64,000 nucleotides of DNA. Source: JAGQOZ01 sp041399205. Its GTDB lineage: Bacteria > Planctomycetota > Planctomycetia > Pirellulales > Pirellulaceae. The notes under the pieces were generated by a model. The model did not search any database, had not been told where the DNA came from, and saw only the letters and a program-made list of their open reading frames with translations. The stretch's first letter is position 1. The number at the start of each line of letters is the position of its first letter. Location of the stretch: positions 200,758 to 264,757 of the forward strand of contig JAWKTK010000012.1 of assembly GCA_041399205.1 (NCBI GenBank). Reading direction: 5' to 3'. Of the stretch, positions 21,401 through 30,419 are shown piece by piece. The translations under genes were made by a program, and so were the position numbers.

Positions 21401-22120
21401 CTAATGATCGTCGGCCGCGTGCGAATCTAGCAACCCTGTCACCCACCAGTACACGTTTTCTCCTTCGGTGATGCGTTCCAGTCGAATATGAGTCAGAATC
21501 GGCTGGCCGCCCTTGGGAGTAATGGCATATTGCAAAGTCGTATGCCATTTCTTATCGGCATAGTAAACAACGTCTACTTTCTGCAATTCTACGATTGCAT
21601 CTTCGCCAGCATTCACAATGTCCAACGCGACACCTCGGCCAAAGTATTCGTCACGGTCTTTGCGTTCGCGTTCATCTTGTGCGTAGTATTCCTCAAGAAT
21701 GGTCCCCGCCGGGCGACGGAAATAGTATTGCATCGTCGCTTGATGCGCCGGATTAAGGTCTCGTTGCGTTAGCAAATGGAGCCACGTTTCAGCAAAATCA
21801 CTCGCCTGCTGCTGTACCACATACTGGTTGGAATAAAATCGAGCTGGTGCAAAGGCACCGAAGAAGAGCGAAAGAAACAGCCCCAACAACGCCACACGCA
21901 TGCCCGTGAGCGTTTCCGGATTGCGACGAATTCGCACAATAGCCAGCGTGCCGCAAACGGTGCCAACGAAAGGTATCAACCACGCTCCTGGAGAAGCGAC
22001 AGCCAGGAACGAAAATAAACCGAGCACCAATGTGAGAACGGCCAGAGGACAGATCGAGCGATAATTCACTAATTCCGCTTCGTAGGACGAAGCCGTTAGC
22101 ACTCGAGTAGATTCGTTCAT
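21401..22120 (-). CDS. Membrane protein of unknown function
   Basis: About 239 residues from ATG 22120; a longer in-frame start at 22216 adds an unsupported lead. Two or three hydrophobic helices (ICPLAVLTLVLGLFSFLAVA, WLIPFVGTVCGTLAIVRIRR, ALLGLFLSLFFGAFAP) resemble the DUF4190-type hairpin, followed by a soluble part of about 140 residues that contains FAETWLHLLTQRDLNPAH and a mixed beta region. Location in a membrane is clear; role unknown. Confidence 0.7.
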   Translation of the reverse strand: MNESTRVLTASSYEAELVNYRSICPLAVLTLVLGLFSFLAVASPGAWLIPFVGTVCGTLAIVRIRRNPETLTGMRVALLGLFLSLFFGAFAPARFYSNQYVVQQQASDFAETWLHLLTQRDLNPAHQATMQYYFRRPAGTILEEYYAQDERERKDRDEYFGRGVALDIVNAGEDAIVELQKVDVVYYADKKWHTTLQYAITPKGGQPILTHIRLERITEGENVYWWVTGLLDSHAADDH

Positions 22121-22274
22121 CGAAGTTACCAAACTGCCGAGGATAGATTTCAGAGCGAAACGTAGTTCGTTGTGGCGCTTACTGCCATCGGCTGAATCTA
22201 CCAAAATTCGTGACAACCGCCAATCGAATCACCAAGCAGGCTCGTCGCAGAAGCCGAATGAGCCTTGTTCAACT

Positions 22275-22871
22275 TTAGCGATTGACCTTCAATTTTGGCT
22301 GGTCTTCAAAGATGTGCCGACGTTCGCCATATTTCAGAACGAATTCACCTTTGGGGTCAAAAACTTGCTTGTCCGATTTCGAAAGCACCGAATCAGAACG
22401 ACTCTGCAAATATCCCAACCACAACCGGTCCGGCGAAAGAAAGAAATTGCTGCTGGTGGGAGTTTCCTGAAACGCTCCGCCAAAACTGACCTGAGCCAAC
22501 GGTGCGGTATGAACCGTAAAAAGAAAGAAACAGGCCATCACCCAGCCCGTGGCTAACCCAAAGCCGGCGCGTCCGGCTTGCTCGACTGGCAATTTGAATC
22601 GAACCTTGGTTCGCGAAAGCATGTCCGTGGCAATGCGCAAAAACAGCATAAAAATGGCGAACAGCCCCCACAGACTCAAAAAATCCCAGAAGTAAGTCAG
22701 CGAAGGAAACTGTTTGTCCATGAATTTGGCAACTGGTTCGAAATAGTTAGACGCCAGCGTTGCCGCAAAGATCGCGTTGATCATCGACAACGAATTGCTC
22801 CAAAACCCTTCGCTCCACAACATGGAAACGCAGATTACGATAACACCGATGATGAATAAATTTAGGCCCAT
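22275..22871 (-). CDS. CvpA-family membrane protein
   Basis: A 198-residue protein with four hydrophobic helices in the CvpA layout (LFIIGVIVICVSMLW; INAIFAATLASNYF; FWDFLSLWGLFAIFMLFLRI; GFGLATGWVMACFFLFTVH) and a hydrophilic C-terminal tail of 60 residues. CvpA proteins affect colicin secretion and envelope stability in Enterobacteria; the role here is not known. It lies 63 bases downstream of the GspE-like gene on the same strand and may be co-transcribed. Confidence 0.75.
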   Translation of the reverse strand: MGLNLFIIGVIVICVSMLWSEGFWSNSLSMINAIFAATLASNYFEPVAKFMDKQFPSLTYFWDFLSLWGLFAIFMLFLRIATDMLSRTKVRFKLPVEQAGRAGFGLATGWVMACFFLFTVHTAPLAQVSFGGAFQETPTSSNFFLSPDRLWLGYLQSRSDSVLSKSDKQVFDPKGEFVLKYGERRHIFEDQPKLKVNR

Positions 22872-22934
22872 CTAAAAACCTCTTTGATTACGAGGTGAAA
22901 ATGTATTGAATTGGTATTGGAATTTCTAATGGCA

Positions 22935-24698
22935 CTACTGCTTGAGCACTCGGCTGAGTTCCGCCAGTGACGTGACGCCCTTCACCACCAAGACGATACC
23001 TTCTTGCTGCAGATTGCGGTTCCCAGTTTTCTTGGCCACCGCTCGCAACACGTCCAGCTTTGGTTGTTTTAGCAGCGCGTCACGAATATGATCGTTCACC
23101 ACCAACAGTTCGAAGATCGCGGTACGACCGACGTATCCGATGCCGTTACAGTCGGGGCAGACCTTGTCTTTTTCGCCAGGTTCGGCCGGTTTGTATAGTT
23201 TTTCCACTCGGCCCGCTGGTATCCCCAGCTTCTGCAGCAGCGCCGGCGATGGTTCGTATTCTTCCTTGCACGTTTCACATAACTTTCGAATCAAGCGTTG
23301 ATTCACCACTGCTTGAACGGCCGGCGCGAAGGCCTTGGCAGGCACCTTCATCAAAAGGACTCGGAGCAGCGCTTCGACAGCTTCTTTGGCGCGAATCGTA
23401 GTTACAAAGAACTTGCCATCAACAGCGTGCTGGCAGACCAATTCGGCCGTTGGCAGATCGGGTAGTTCATTGATGACAACACCGGCTGGCTCTTTGCGCA
23501 AGATCGAATTCAAGATCTTCGCGGGTTCTTCGCCTTTGGCTTTATCAAAAGTCATCAACTCGATGTTTTCTGCCAATGCTTCCGGCGAATTGATGTCTTG
23601 CAGAGCCACAAAGTCTCGCAGATATCGATCTACCAATTTCATCGCTTGCGTGCTGGTAGCGGAAAGTCCATTGGCCGGCAGAGAAGAAAAAATGACCAAG
23701 CCTTCGTCCTTGGACATCACTTCTTTGAGTTGCTCCTGCATCTTGTCTCGCATACCAAGATCATCCAGTGACTTGAAGCTGTCACTTGGGCGAGTCAACT
23801 GCAAGACAACTCGTTCACCTGTCTTGGTTCCTTGACTTAGCAAGGTCGAATTGTATTTTGCGCCTTTGTATTCCGACAGAAATCGGCCCGACTGTCGTTT
23901 CTGACGTTCTTCCACCTTGAGGTCCGCCAGTCTCTTGTAGACTTCCAGGACAGCATCGCCCGATTCCCGATCCAGCGATTCTGAATCGTGCCAGACGCCA
24001 TCGATTTGAAAGCGAACGGAAACGCTGTCTGACGTGAAATCCAACATACACTTGTCCGCTCGCTGACCGATGACTTCGGCCACCAAATCCTTCGCGGGGA
24101 CAAATCCAGGTGACTGACGAGCCAGGATCTGGTTGGATTGAACTTCCTTGTCCGACTTACCGGCAGCTTCAAATTTGACCGGCGCACCTTTTTCGTGAGC
24201 TGCAGCTTTTTCTTCGCGTAGATTGACGCCCACTTCGCGAGCTTGACGCGACATGATGTAGCGAATGTGCGCCGGCGTGAGAACTCGCAAATGCGGATCA
24301 ACCAGCGTGTTTCGCTTAGCAATATAAATTCCCAATGGCACCGCATACGCCAAGAACAGCAAGCCGAAACCTGCTGGGAAAATCGGTATCGTCAGCGCGA
24401 CAAATAACCCTACTACGAAGGGAAAGAAGACGGCTGTGTTCCAGACAGAATAGGGCTGCCGCAGCGACTGACAGTCTTTATTGACCCAGTCGGTAGTTTT
24501 AACCCACAGCAGGTAGATACCGATCAACAAGCCTAATTTGACCAGGCTTAGGTAACCGCCGGGGCCTCTATCAAACGCGTGAGGATCGACGTCCGTGCCA
24601 CCAATCGGATACGATTCTGGCCAGCTTTGTGCCAGCGCAGGTTCTGCCGCCATGTAACCAAACAAAACGACAAGTACATAGACCACAATTCGATTCAT
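22935..24698 (-). CDS. GspE/PilB-like secretion ATPase homologue with degenerate active site and membrane N-terminus
   Basis: A 587-residue relative of type II secretion/type IV pilus ATPases. Residues 1-24 look like a signal peptide or membrane anchor and hydrophobic helices follow at about 50-66 and 87-126, which classical GspE lacks. The ATPase region starts near 200. The Walker A site is lost: near 338-345 the sequence is SSLPANGLS where GPTGSGKS is expected. The Asp box and His box are altered (TTIRAKEA), and the Walker B keeps one Glu (INELPDLPTAEL). The four zinc Cys (474, 477, 514, 517) and GYVGRTAIFELL are kept. Its ATG overlaps the pilT stop (TAATG), so the two are translationally coupled. 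Probably a structural or regulatory partner rather than an ATPase (inference). Confidence 0.85.
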   Translation of the reverse strand: MNRIVVYVLVVLFGYMAAEPALAQSWPESYPIGGTDVDPHAFDRGPGGYLSLVKLGLLIGIYLLWVKTTDWVNKDCQSLRQPYSVWNTAVFFPFVVGLFVALTIPIFPAGFGLLFLAYAVPLGIYIAKRNTLVDPHLRVLTPAHIRYIMSRQAREVGVNLREEKAAAHEKGAPVKFEAAGKSDKEVQSNQILARQSPGFVPAKDLVAEVIGQRADKCMLDFTSDSVSVRFQIDGVWHDSESLDRESGDAVLEVYKRLADLKVEERQKRQSGRFLSEYKGAKYNSTLLSQGTKTGERVVLQLTRPSDSFKSLDDLGMRDKMQEQLKEVMSKDEGLVIFSSLPANGLSATSTQAMKLVDRYLRDFVALQDINSPEALAENIELMTFDKAKGEEPAKILNSILRKEPAGVVINELPDLPTAELVCQHAVDGKFFVTTIRAKEAVEALLRVLLMKVPAKAFAPAVQAVVNQRLIRKLCETCKEEYEPSPALLQKLGIPAGRVEKLYKPAEPGEKDKVCPDCNGIGYVGRTAIFELLVVNDHIRDALLKQPKLDVLRAVAKKTGNRNLQQEGIVLVVKGVTSLAELSRVLKQ

Positions 24699-25840
24699 TA
24701 CAGAATTCCAGGTTGCGAAACGTCGATACCTTTGAGTGCCATCTTCAGAGCTTCGATATTGGGCGCGACGGTAAATGCCGTTTGACGATCAATCAATTCT
24801 TTGTCCACCAACCCTTTTAAGCTCATCGTAAAATCTTGCATGCCGTCAGCTGCTCCGATTCGAATTGCGTCAGGCAACTTCGAGTCTTCTTCTTCCAAGA
24901 CCAGTTTGCGAATCGTAGGCGTAAACGTCATGACTTCCACCGTGGGCACTCGCGACACACCTTCTTTAATGGAAGGCAACAGCTTTTGGGCCACGATCCC
25001 CTTCATATTGAAAGCAATGGCACTGCGTAGCGCGGCATGCATCTCTTCCGGAAACAAGTCCAAGATACGGCCGATAGTAGTAGCCGCACTGGACGCGTGA
25101 ATGGTTCCAAACACCAAGTGGCCCGTTTCCGCTGCGTGAATGGCGGTCATGAAGGTTTCATGATCACGCATTTCGCCCACCAGCATCACGTCCGGATCTT
25201 CTCGAACCGCGTGTTTCATGCCGATTTCAAAATCCTTCACGTCTTGACCAATTTCGCGTTGATTGATCAGACATTTGTCTTCGGTAAAGATGAATTCGAT
25301 CGGGTCTTCCAGCGTCAGAATGTGTTTGCGATAGGTTCGATTGATCCAATTCAACATCGAAGCAATCGTGGTACTTTTTCCCGACCCCGTCACACCTGCC
25401 AGCAGCACCATGCCTTGGTCGAATTTGCACAAGTCTTCCATGACGGGCGGTAAGAAGAGGCCTTCAAAGTTGGGAATCCAGTTGTTAATACGTCTTGCCA
25501 CCAGACCGATGTTGCCCAGCTGCGTCAACATGTTCACTCGGAAACGCCACGTGACACCATCAACGTCAATGGTATGCGCAAAGTCGGCACCGCCGTCTTC
25601 GTCAAAGATGCGACGATTCCGTTCGTTCATCATGGGAAATAACAGACGCACCATTTCTTCCGCGTGAATGGGGTCGCGATTCAGCGGCCGCAGCGAACCC
25701 TTAATGCGCATGTAAGGAGGCTTGCCCACTTTCAGATGCAAGTCGCTCGCTTCCAGTTTCACGCACGCGCGAAAAATCTTGTCGACTTCCATTTCCTGAC
25801 GTTTGCCAGTGAAACGTTCGACATCATCTACGGTGCTCAT
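24698..25840 (-). CDS. PilT-type type IV pilus retraction ATPase
   Basis: A 380-residue cytoplasmic ATPase with every expected motif: SDLHLKVG, Walker A AGVTGSGKST, Asp box LTLEDPIEFI, Walker B DVMLVGEMRD and His box FGTIHASSA. It would power pilus retraction or a related motor. It precedes the degenerate GspE homologue with a one-base overlap and follows hisF by 48 bases. No pilin, PilC, PilM-Q or secretin gene is in the window, so the machine it serves is unknown. PilT and PilU are hard to tell apart here. Confidence 0.92.
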   Translation of the reverse strand: MSTVDDVERFTGKRQEMEVDKIFRACVKLEASDLHLKVGKPPYMRIKGSLRPLNRDPIHAEEMVRLLFPMMNERNRRIFDEDGGADFAHTIDVDGVTWRFRVNMLTQLGNIGLVARRINNWIPNFEGLFLPPVMEDLCKFDQGMVLLAGVTGSGKSTTIASMLNWINRTYRKHILTLEDPIEFIFTEDKCLINQREIGQDVKDFEIGMKHAVREDPDVMLVGEMRDHETFMTAIHAAETGHLVFGTIHASSAATTIGRILDLFPEEMHAALRSAIAFNMKGIVAQKLLPSIKEGVSRVPTVEVMTFTPTIRKLVLEEEDSKLPDAIRIGAADGMQDFTMSLKGLVDKELIDRQTAFTVAPNIEALKMALKGIDVSQPGIL

Positions 25841-25888
25841 ATCTCTTGTTCCTTCTCATCAAGCCTGTTCGCATCAACCGCAAACCAA

Positions 25889-26656
25889 CTACATCCGAAC
25901 CGGAATACCTCGATCCGCCATGACCTGCTTTGTTTCCGCAATGGTGTATTCGCCAAAATGGAAAATACTGGCCGCCAACGCAGCATCCGCCTTGCCTAAT
26001 TCGATGGCGTCTGCCAAGTGTTCGGGACACCCCGCTCCGCCACTGGCCACGACCGGAATGGAAACCGCTTCACTGACTGCCTTGGTAATCTCAATGTCAT
26101 AGCCGTCCTTGGTACCGTCACAATCCATACTGGTGAGCACAATTTCACCAGCACCCAAATCTTCTACTCGCCGAGCCCATGCGACCGCTTCCAATCCCGT
26201 TGGCAATCGTCCGCCATTGATGTGAACTTCCCAGACTTCGCGTCCCTCCTTGTGCACTCGTTTGGGATCAATATTCACCACAATACATTGACTGCCGAAC
26301 CGACGAGCTGCTTCGCGAACGAATTCCGGGTCTTTGCACGCGGCCGAATTGATGGAAACTTTGTCCGATCCCGCATTCAACAACGCACGAATATCTTCGG
26401 TCGAACGAATGCCACCTCCCACGGTCAACGGCATAAACACTTGTTCCGCCGTCCGCCGCACTACGTCCAGCATAATCTCTCGTTCTTCATGACTGGCCGT
26501 AATATCCAAAAAGACAAGTTCGTCCGCGCCTTCTTTTTCGTAACGCGCCGCCACTTGAACCGGGTCGCCAGCGTCAACCAGATTGACAAAGTTCGTACCC
26601 TTAACGACTCGCCCCTGATTTACATCCAGGCAAGGTATAATCCGTTTTGCCAACAT
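25889..26656 (-). CDS. hisF: Imidazole glycerol phosphate synthase cyclase subunit
   Basis: Makes imidazole glycerol phosphate and AICAR in histidine synthesis, using ammonia from HisH. The 255-residue TIM barrel begins MLAKRIIPCLDVNQGRVVKG (catalytic Asp11), with ADELVFLDITAS, MPLTVGGGIRS and the second phosphate site VVASGGAG. Length is normal. No other his gene is adjacent; it sits upstream of pilT on the same strand. Confidence 0.97.
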   Translation of the reverse strand: MLAKRIIPCLDVNQGRVVKGTNFVNLVDAGDPVQVAARYEKEGADELVFLDITASHEEREIMLDVVRRTAEQVFMPLTVGGGIRSTEDIRALLNAGSDKVSINSAACKDPEFVREAARRFGSQCIVVNIDPKRVHKEGREVWEVHINGGRLPTGLEAVAWARRVEDLGAGEIVLTSMDCDGTKDGYDIEITKAVSEAVSIPVVASGGAGCPEHLADAIELGKADAALAASIFHFGEYTIAETKQVMADRGIPVRM

Positions 26657-26837
26657 CGGCGAGTGATGCCTTAACTTCTTTGATCTGTTCCAGTTACGGC
26701 GCGAGAACCGAGCTATCCGCCGCGAGAAGTTTTTACTTTAGATTCCACGTCTTGCCGGGTCAATGGTCAGGTTTCAGCGCGTGAACACTTCCAGACGAAT
26801 CCCTACCACCATCAGCACGAAAAGCACGCTTTTCGTT

Positions 26838-28703
26838 CTATTCGCGGCTTCGACATTTACACAGAACTAAGCCAACGCAAATCCACACAAGCGTTGGTGG
26901 CAGGGCTTCCGGTACCGAATCCACTGTGGTTCGCAAGCCATGTTCAAATCCTCCGGCTTGAAACACGGCCACAAAGTCAGCTGAATTGAATTCACGGTCC
27001 CCGTTCCAATCGCCCGTTTCCCAGGTGGAATTGTCGAGCAGCGAATCTTCGTATTCCCCGGCCTGAAACACCTGAACCAGATCGGACGTCCCAAATTGCC
27101 CGTCCAGATTAGCGTCACCTAACCAAGTCCCCAAAACATCGTTCGCAAACGCCTTTAGGTCATCTGCGTTGAGTTGTCCCGACTGGTCGATGTCCCATTC
27201 GATAGAAGGGCTGCCAACGTCAATCGCAGCGCTCACTAAATTGACGTCCAACACGTCAACCACGCCGTCGATATTGAAATCGGCCCATGGATTGGTTCGC
27301 CGAAAAATGACTTCGAAAATCTGTCCCGAAGCGGCCGAGTTACCTCGGTGTGGCAGATCAGCCACAATGCCGCCCACAATATGACCGAGCGTGATTTCAG
27401 CGGGCAAGGAATCCAGGCGAATTACACCGTTGGCTTCGGTGGGAACTGCTGGTGATACAAGAAATTCCGCATTTGCGCCGAAACGCAAGATTCGCCCCGA
27501 ATTGGCGTCGACCATTTCAGGAAAGCTGGACGGCAAAGCGTGCTGCGAATAAACACCGTCGGCATTGCGGACAATCACGGACGAATCATTTCCAAACGGC
27601 ATCAGGTCATCTCGCACCAATTGGCCGTCCTCCGTCGTAAACAAACCAATGCCGCCCCACAGCACCAAATGGTTCTCGCCAGTGGATTCCGAAAACATCG
27701 AAAATTTGGCCGAATGATAATTGTTCAACGGCTGACGAAACGAGAACGGGGAATCGGGGTCTTCCATCCAAGTCGAACCGTCTGCATCGATCTCCACCGG
27801 CACACTCCACACGCCGCCCGCTTCGGTAAAGACACCCGACAACGCCACCAGCGAAGATGCTAGATCGCCATCGTCATTCGTCGCCACAAACGGCAACACG
27901 TTAAGGTCTCGGCGACGATATTCATCACGTTGTTCGCCCCAGGTCACATCGGTGACCGACAATTCATGACCGTCATCCACAATCGTAAAGCTGCGAACTT
28001 GATTGGTATAAACACCATTACCAAACTGCGTATAGTCTCCTTGAAAGTCTTGTCCGAACACCAACTGCGTGCGGCCATCCATCTCCAGCATGGCGCCGCC
28101 CGTGACGGTAAACAGCGGGTCATGGATTTGGCGAATGTGATTCGCCGCAACGTCATTGCCGTTAATGACCCAATCCATCAAGCCAGGAACGTCAATGGCC
28201 GTCAGCGCATCAAACGTTGTGAATTCGTCGTCGGTGCGAAACCCATAGCCTCCCGAAAGATACAAGCGTGGACCCGACTGGTAAAACTGATTGTTGGTGA
28301 CGGCAATCGAATCAACTTGTTCCACCGTGAGTCCAGCCGCAACATCCTGCAACGAACGTCGCCACGTTTGTCCTAAATTTGGGTCCACTACCCAAACATC
28401 CCGATTCTGATGAGCTGGCGGAAAATTGATAAATCCGTTTTGAGTGAAATCATGCAGGCCGTTCGTCCTTCCGCTCAGCAACAACCACTTGCCATCCCAC
28501 TGCGCGTGTGCAAACGAATGCAGTGTCGGAAGTTCGGCTTCTATGTCCAACGGGACTAACTGCAATTCGTAGGGCAAGACGCCGTCGTTCAGAACAGGAC
28601 TGAACTGCAACGTTTGATGTTGACCCCAGGTGAACGGAGTGCTGTTCGCCCACAGCAAAACTGCAAAACCAATTGAACAACGCCACTTGCTTACGACTCT
28701 CAA
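26838..28703 (-). CDS. Secreted PEP-CTERM protein with dockerin-like repeats
   Basis: A 621-residue surface protein with a signal peptide (SIGFAVLLWANSTPF). The first 430 residues contain repeating strand units with paired Gly and Trp (WDGKWLLLSGRTNG; GPRLYLSGGYGF; HLVLWGGIG) that suggest a Kelch-like propeller. Then come four Asp-rich loops (FNIDGVVDVLDVN; IDQSGQLNADDLK; GDANLDGQFGTSDLV; GDWNGDREFNSADFV) and a C-terminal VPEA, hydrophobic helix and basic end: a variant PEP-CTERM tail that an exosortase would recognise. Function unknown. Nothing suggests an enzyme. Confidence 0.85.
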   Translation of the reverse strand: MRVVSKWRCSIGFAVLLWANSTPFTWGQHQTLQFSPVLNDGVLPYELQLVPLDIEAELPTLHSFAHAQWDGKWLLLSGRTNGLHDFTQNGFINFPPAHQNRDVWVVDPNLGQTWRRSLQDVAAGLTVEQVDSIAVTNNQFYQSGPRLYLSGGYGFRTDDEFTTFDALTAIDVPGLMDWVINGNDVAANHIRQIHDPLFTVTGGAMLEMDGRTQLVFGQDFQGDYTQFGNGVYTNQVRSFTIVDDGHELSVTDVTWGEQRDEYRRRDLNVLPFVATNDDGDLASSLVALSGVFTEAGGVWSVPVEIDADGSTWMEDPDSPFSFRQPLNNYHSAKFSMFSESTGENHLVLWGGIGLFTTEDGQLVRDDLMPFGNDSSVIVRNADGVYSQHALPSSFPEMVDANSGRILRFGANAEFLVSPAVPTEANGVIRLDSLPAEITLGHIVGGIVADLPHRGNSAASGQIFEVIFRRTNPWADFNIDGVVDVLDVNLVSAAIDVGSPSIEWDIDQSGQLNADDLKAFANDVLGTWLGDANLDGQFGTSDLVQVFQAGEYEDSLLDNSTWETGDWNGDREFNSADFVAVFQAGGFEHGLRTTVDSVPEALPPTLVWICVGLVLCKCRSRE

Positions 28704-29050
28704 TTTTGACTCCCATGCCTTGTCGAGCGGTAACCTGCTAACGGCATTCTAACAACAACATTCAGTTTTGTGCCGAATAATTCGGCGTCTGCGAGCCAAA
28801 CCGGCCGTTCCGATCCACAAGCATTCAAAACACAAGTGGTTCGTTCCGAATGAAACACAAATCGTCCCGTCCCAGTGACGTTCCACCTAACGATTTACTG
28901 CTAGCATACTAGCTAGGCCGAAAATTTTCGGGCTTGCGTTGAAGTGCAATCAACGAATACGCTGATGCGACATCAATGACGTCATTCAAGGTGGAATGAC
29001 CACGACGTGAAGCATCGTCTGCCGAGTTATCATGGAGGAGAGTGCTCGTG
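28704..29050. other. Gene-free stretch with a palindrome
   Basis: No coding signal in about 350 bases between divergent secreted-protein genes. It holds a perfect 14-base palindrome CCGAAAATTTTCGG (28918-28931) and, just before it, a CTAGCATACTAGCTAG stretch. Either could be an operator; no promoter is clear. Confidence 0.4.
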
Positions 29051-29959
29051 ATGAAGATGAAAACGCTGAAGTTTTGGTTTGTCGGCTTGCTATTGGTTCG
29101 TGTTGCCAATGGCGCGATGATCATCGACAGCTTCCAGTCCGTTCGACATGATCGGTTTGCCAATAGCAGCCAATTCATCGGCGCCAGCATGGGCGACGCA
29201 TTTGATCTATCGGGAATTGCCCGAGCCAGTGATGGGCGGTGGGTAACCATGATTTCGCCATCGCATTTTATTTCGGCCTACCACTTTCGCCCCGAATTGA
29301 ACTCGACCGTAGAATTCATTCACGGCAATGATGCCAACGGTCTTAAAACCGCTCGGCAAGTGGTAGACGGACAACAAGTGGGCAACACAGACTTGTGGAT
29401 CGGCCGACTCGATCACCCGGTGGATGACGGCATCAAAATTTATCCCCTGGCGCAAGACGTGGGCATTATGGGCCCCACGGTTTATCAGATTGGAAATTCT
29501 CCGTCCGGCAAACTTGGCGATAACGTGACCACTGATTTTGCGGTCGGTCGCAACGTTTTGGATCGGTTCGGCAATACACAACTGAACGACAGCTTCTTTC
29601 ATTACGCCGGTTACACCGACGATACGGCACTCGGCGACCTGACCGGAGGTTCACAACCAGAAGCCAACTTGATTCAAGATGAAACCTACTATCAAGAATT
29701 TGATTCCGGCGCACCAACATTGATCTTTCAGAACGGCAAGATCGAACTGTTGGGCATTCATTCGTTTATTGCCGAAATTTCGACCGCACCACCTCACACG
29801 ACAGTCGAACGACGCTTCTCCGGAGACGTTTATTTGCCCACATACCATTCGCGAATCGAATCGACCATGGCCACGCTGGTTCCTGAACCGTCGTCGGCCG
29901 CGTCGTTACCTGCACTGGCTTTGCTAGCATGGTGCGCCGTGCGACGTAAACGCCGCTAA
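29051..29959 (+). CDS. Secreted trypsin-like protease with PEP-CTERM tail
   Basis: About 302 residues. ATG 29051 is chosen because a strong GGAGGAG site lies 11 bases upstream; GTG codons at 29042 and 29048 also fit. A signal peptide (FWFVGLLLVRVANGA) leads a chymotrypsin-fold domain. Possible triad: His in SPSHFISAYHF, Asp in NTDLWIGRLDHP, Ser in FDSGAPTLIF, where the usual GDSGGP is FDSGAP. The end VPEPSSA, hydrophobic helix, RRKRR is a typical PEP-CTERM tail. Whether it is still active depends on the altered oxyanion region. Substrate unknown. Confidence 0.8.
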   Translation: MKMKTLKFWFVGLLLVRVANGAMIIDSFQSVRHDRFANSSQFIGASMGDAFDLSGIARASDGRWVTMISPSHFISAYHFRPELNSTVEFIHGNDANGLKTARQVVDGQQVGNTDLWIGRLDHPVDDGIKIYPLAQDVGIMGPTVYQIGNSPSGKLGDNVTTDFAVGRNVLDRFGNTQLNDSFFHYAGYTDDTALGDLTGGSQPEANLIQDETYYQEFDSGAPTLIFQNGKIELLGIHSFIAEISTAPPHTTVERRFSGDVYLPTYHSRIESTMATLVPEPSSAASLPALALLAWCAVRRKRR

Positions 29960-30114
29960 GCCTTGTCCAAGACGATTCAACCACGTGAAAAGGCGTGTTA
30001 CCTGCTGCCAGGAACACGTCTTTTTTTGTCAAAAAATCGCTATCGACGCAGCGAGTCAATTTTGAAAGACTTTGCTTGGAAATTTTTATTGACTCGCAAT
30101 CGGAGTTCAAAGAC

Positions 30115-30351
30115 ATGCGTCAGTATCGGTCGGTATCGCTATCCTGCTGCCTGATTGGCTTTAGTCTGTGCCTGTCTGGCTGCGCGTGGAATCCGTTTGT
30201 CAAACAGGCTTCGGTCGAAAACGCAAGTCCTGACAAAGTCACGGCGGACTTAGATCCTTGGTACAAGCAATTTCGCCCGAAAGGGTTACCGACCGATCGG
30301 TTCGGCCTGGATCCTCGAGCAAAAGACATCGAACGTAATCTTGGATTCTAA
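30115..30351 (+). CDS. Small lipoprotein
   Basis: A 78-residue protein with a clear lipoprotein signal (SCCLIGFSLCLSGC) and a short polar mature part ending DPRAKDIERNLGF. GGAG lies ten bases before the ATG. Similar short lipoproteins occur elsewhere in the window (35071). No domain recognised. Confidence 0.75.
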   Translation: MRQYRSVSLSCCLIGFSLCLSGCAWNPFVKQASVENASPDKVTADLDPWYKQFRPKGLPTDRFGLDPRAKDIERNLGF

Positions 30352-30419
30352 TACCAGGCGGAACAGTGTACGGCCTTCCTGTTTCTTGCGATGCCCGCTG
30401 CAAGATTGTCGCCACCGGC

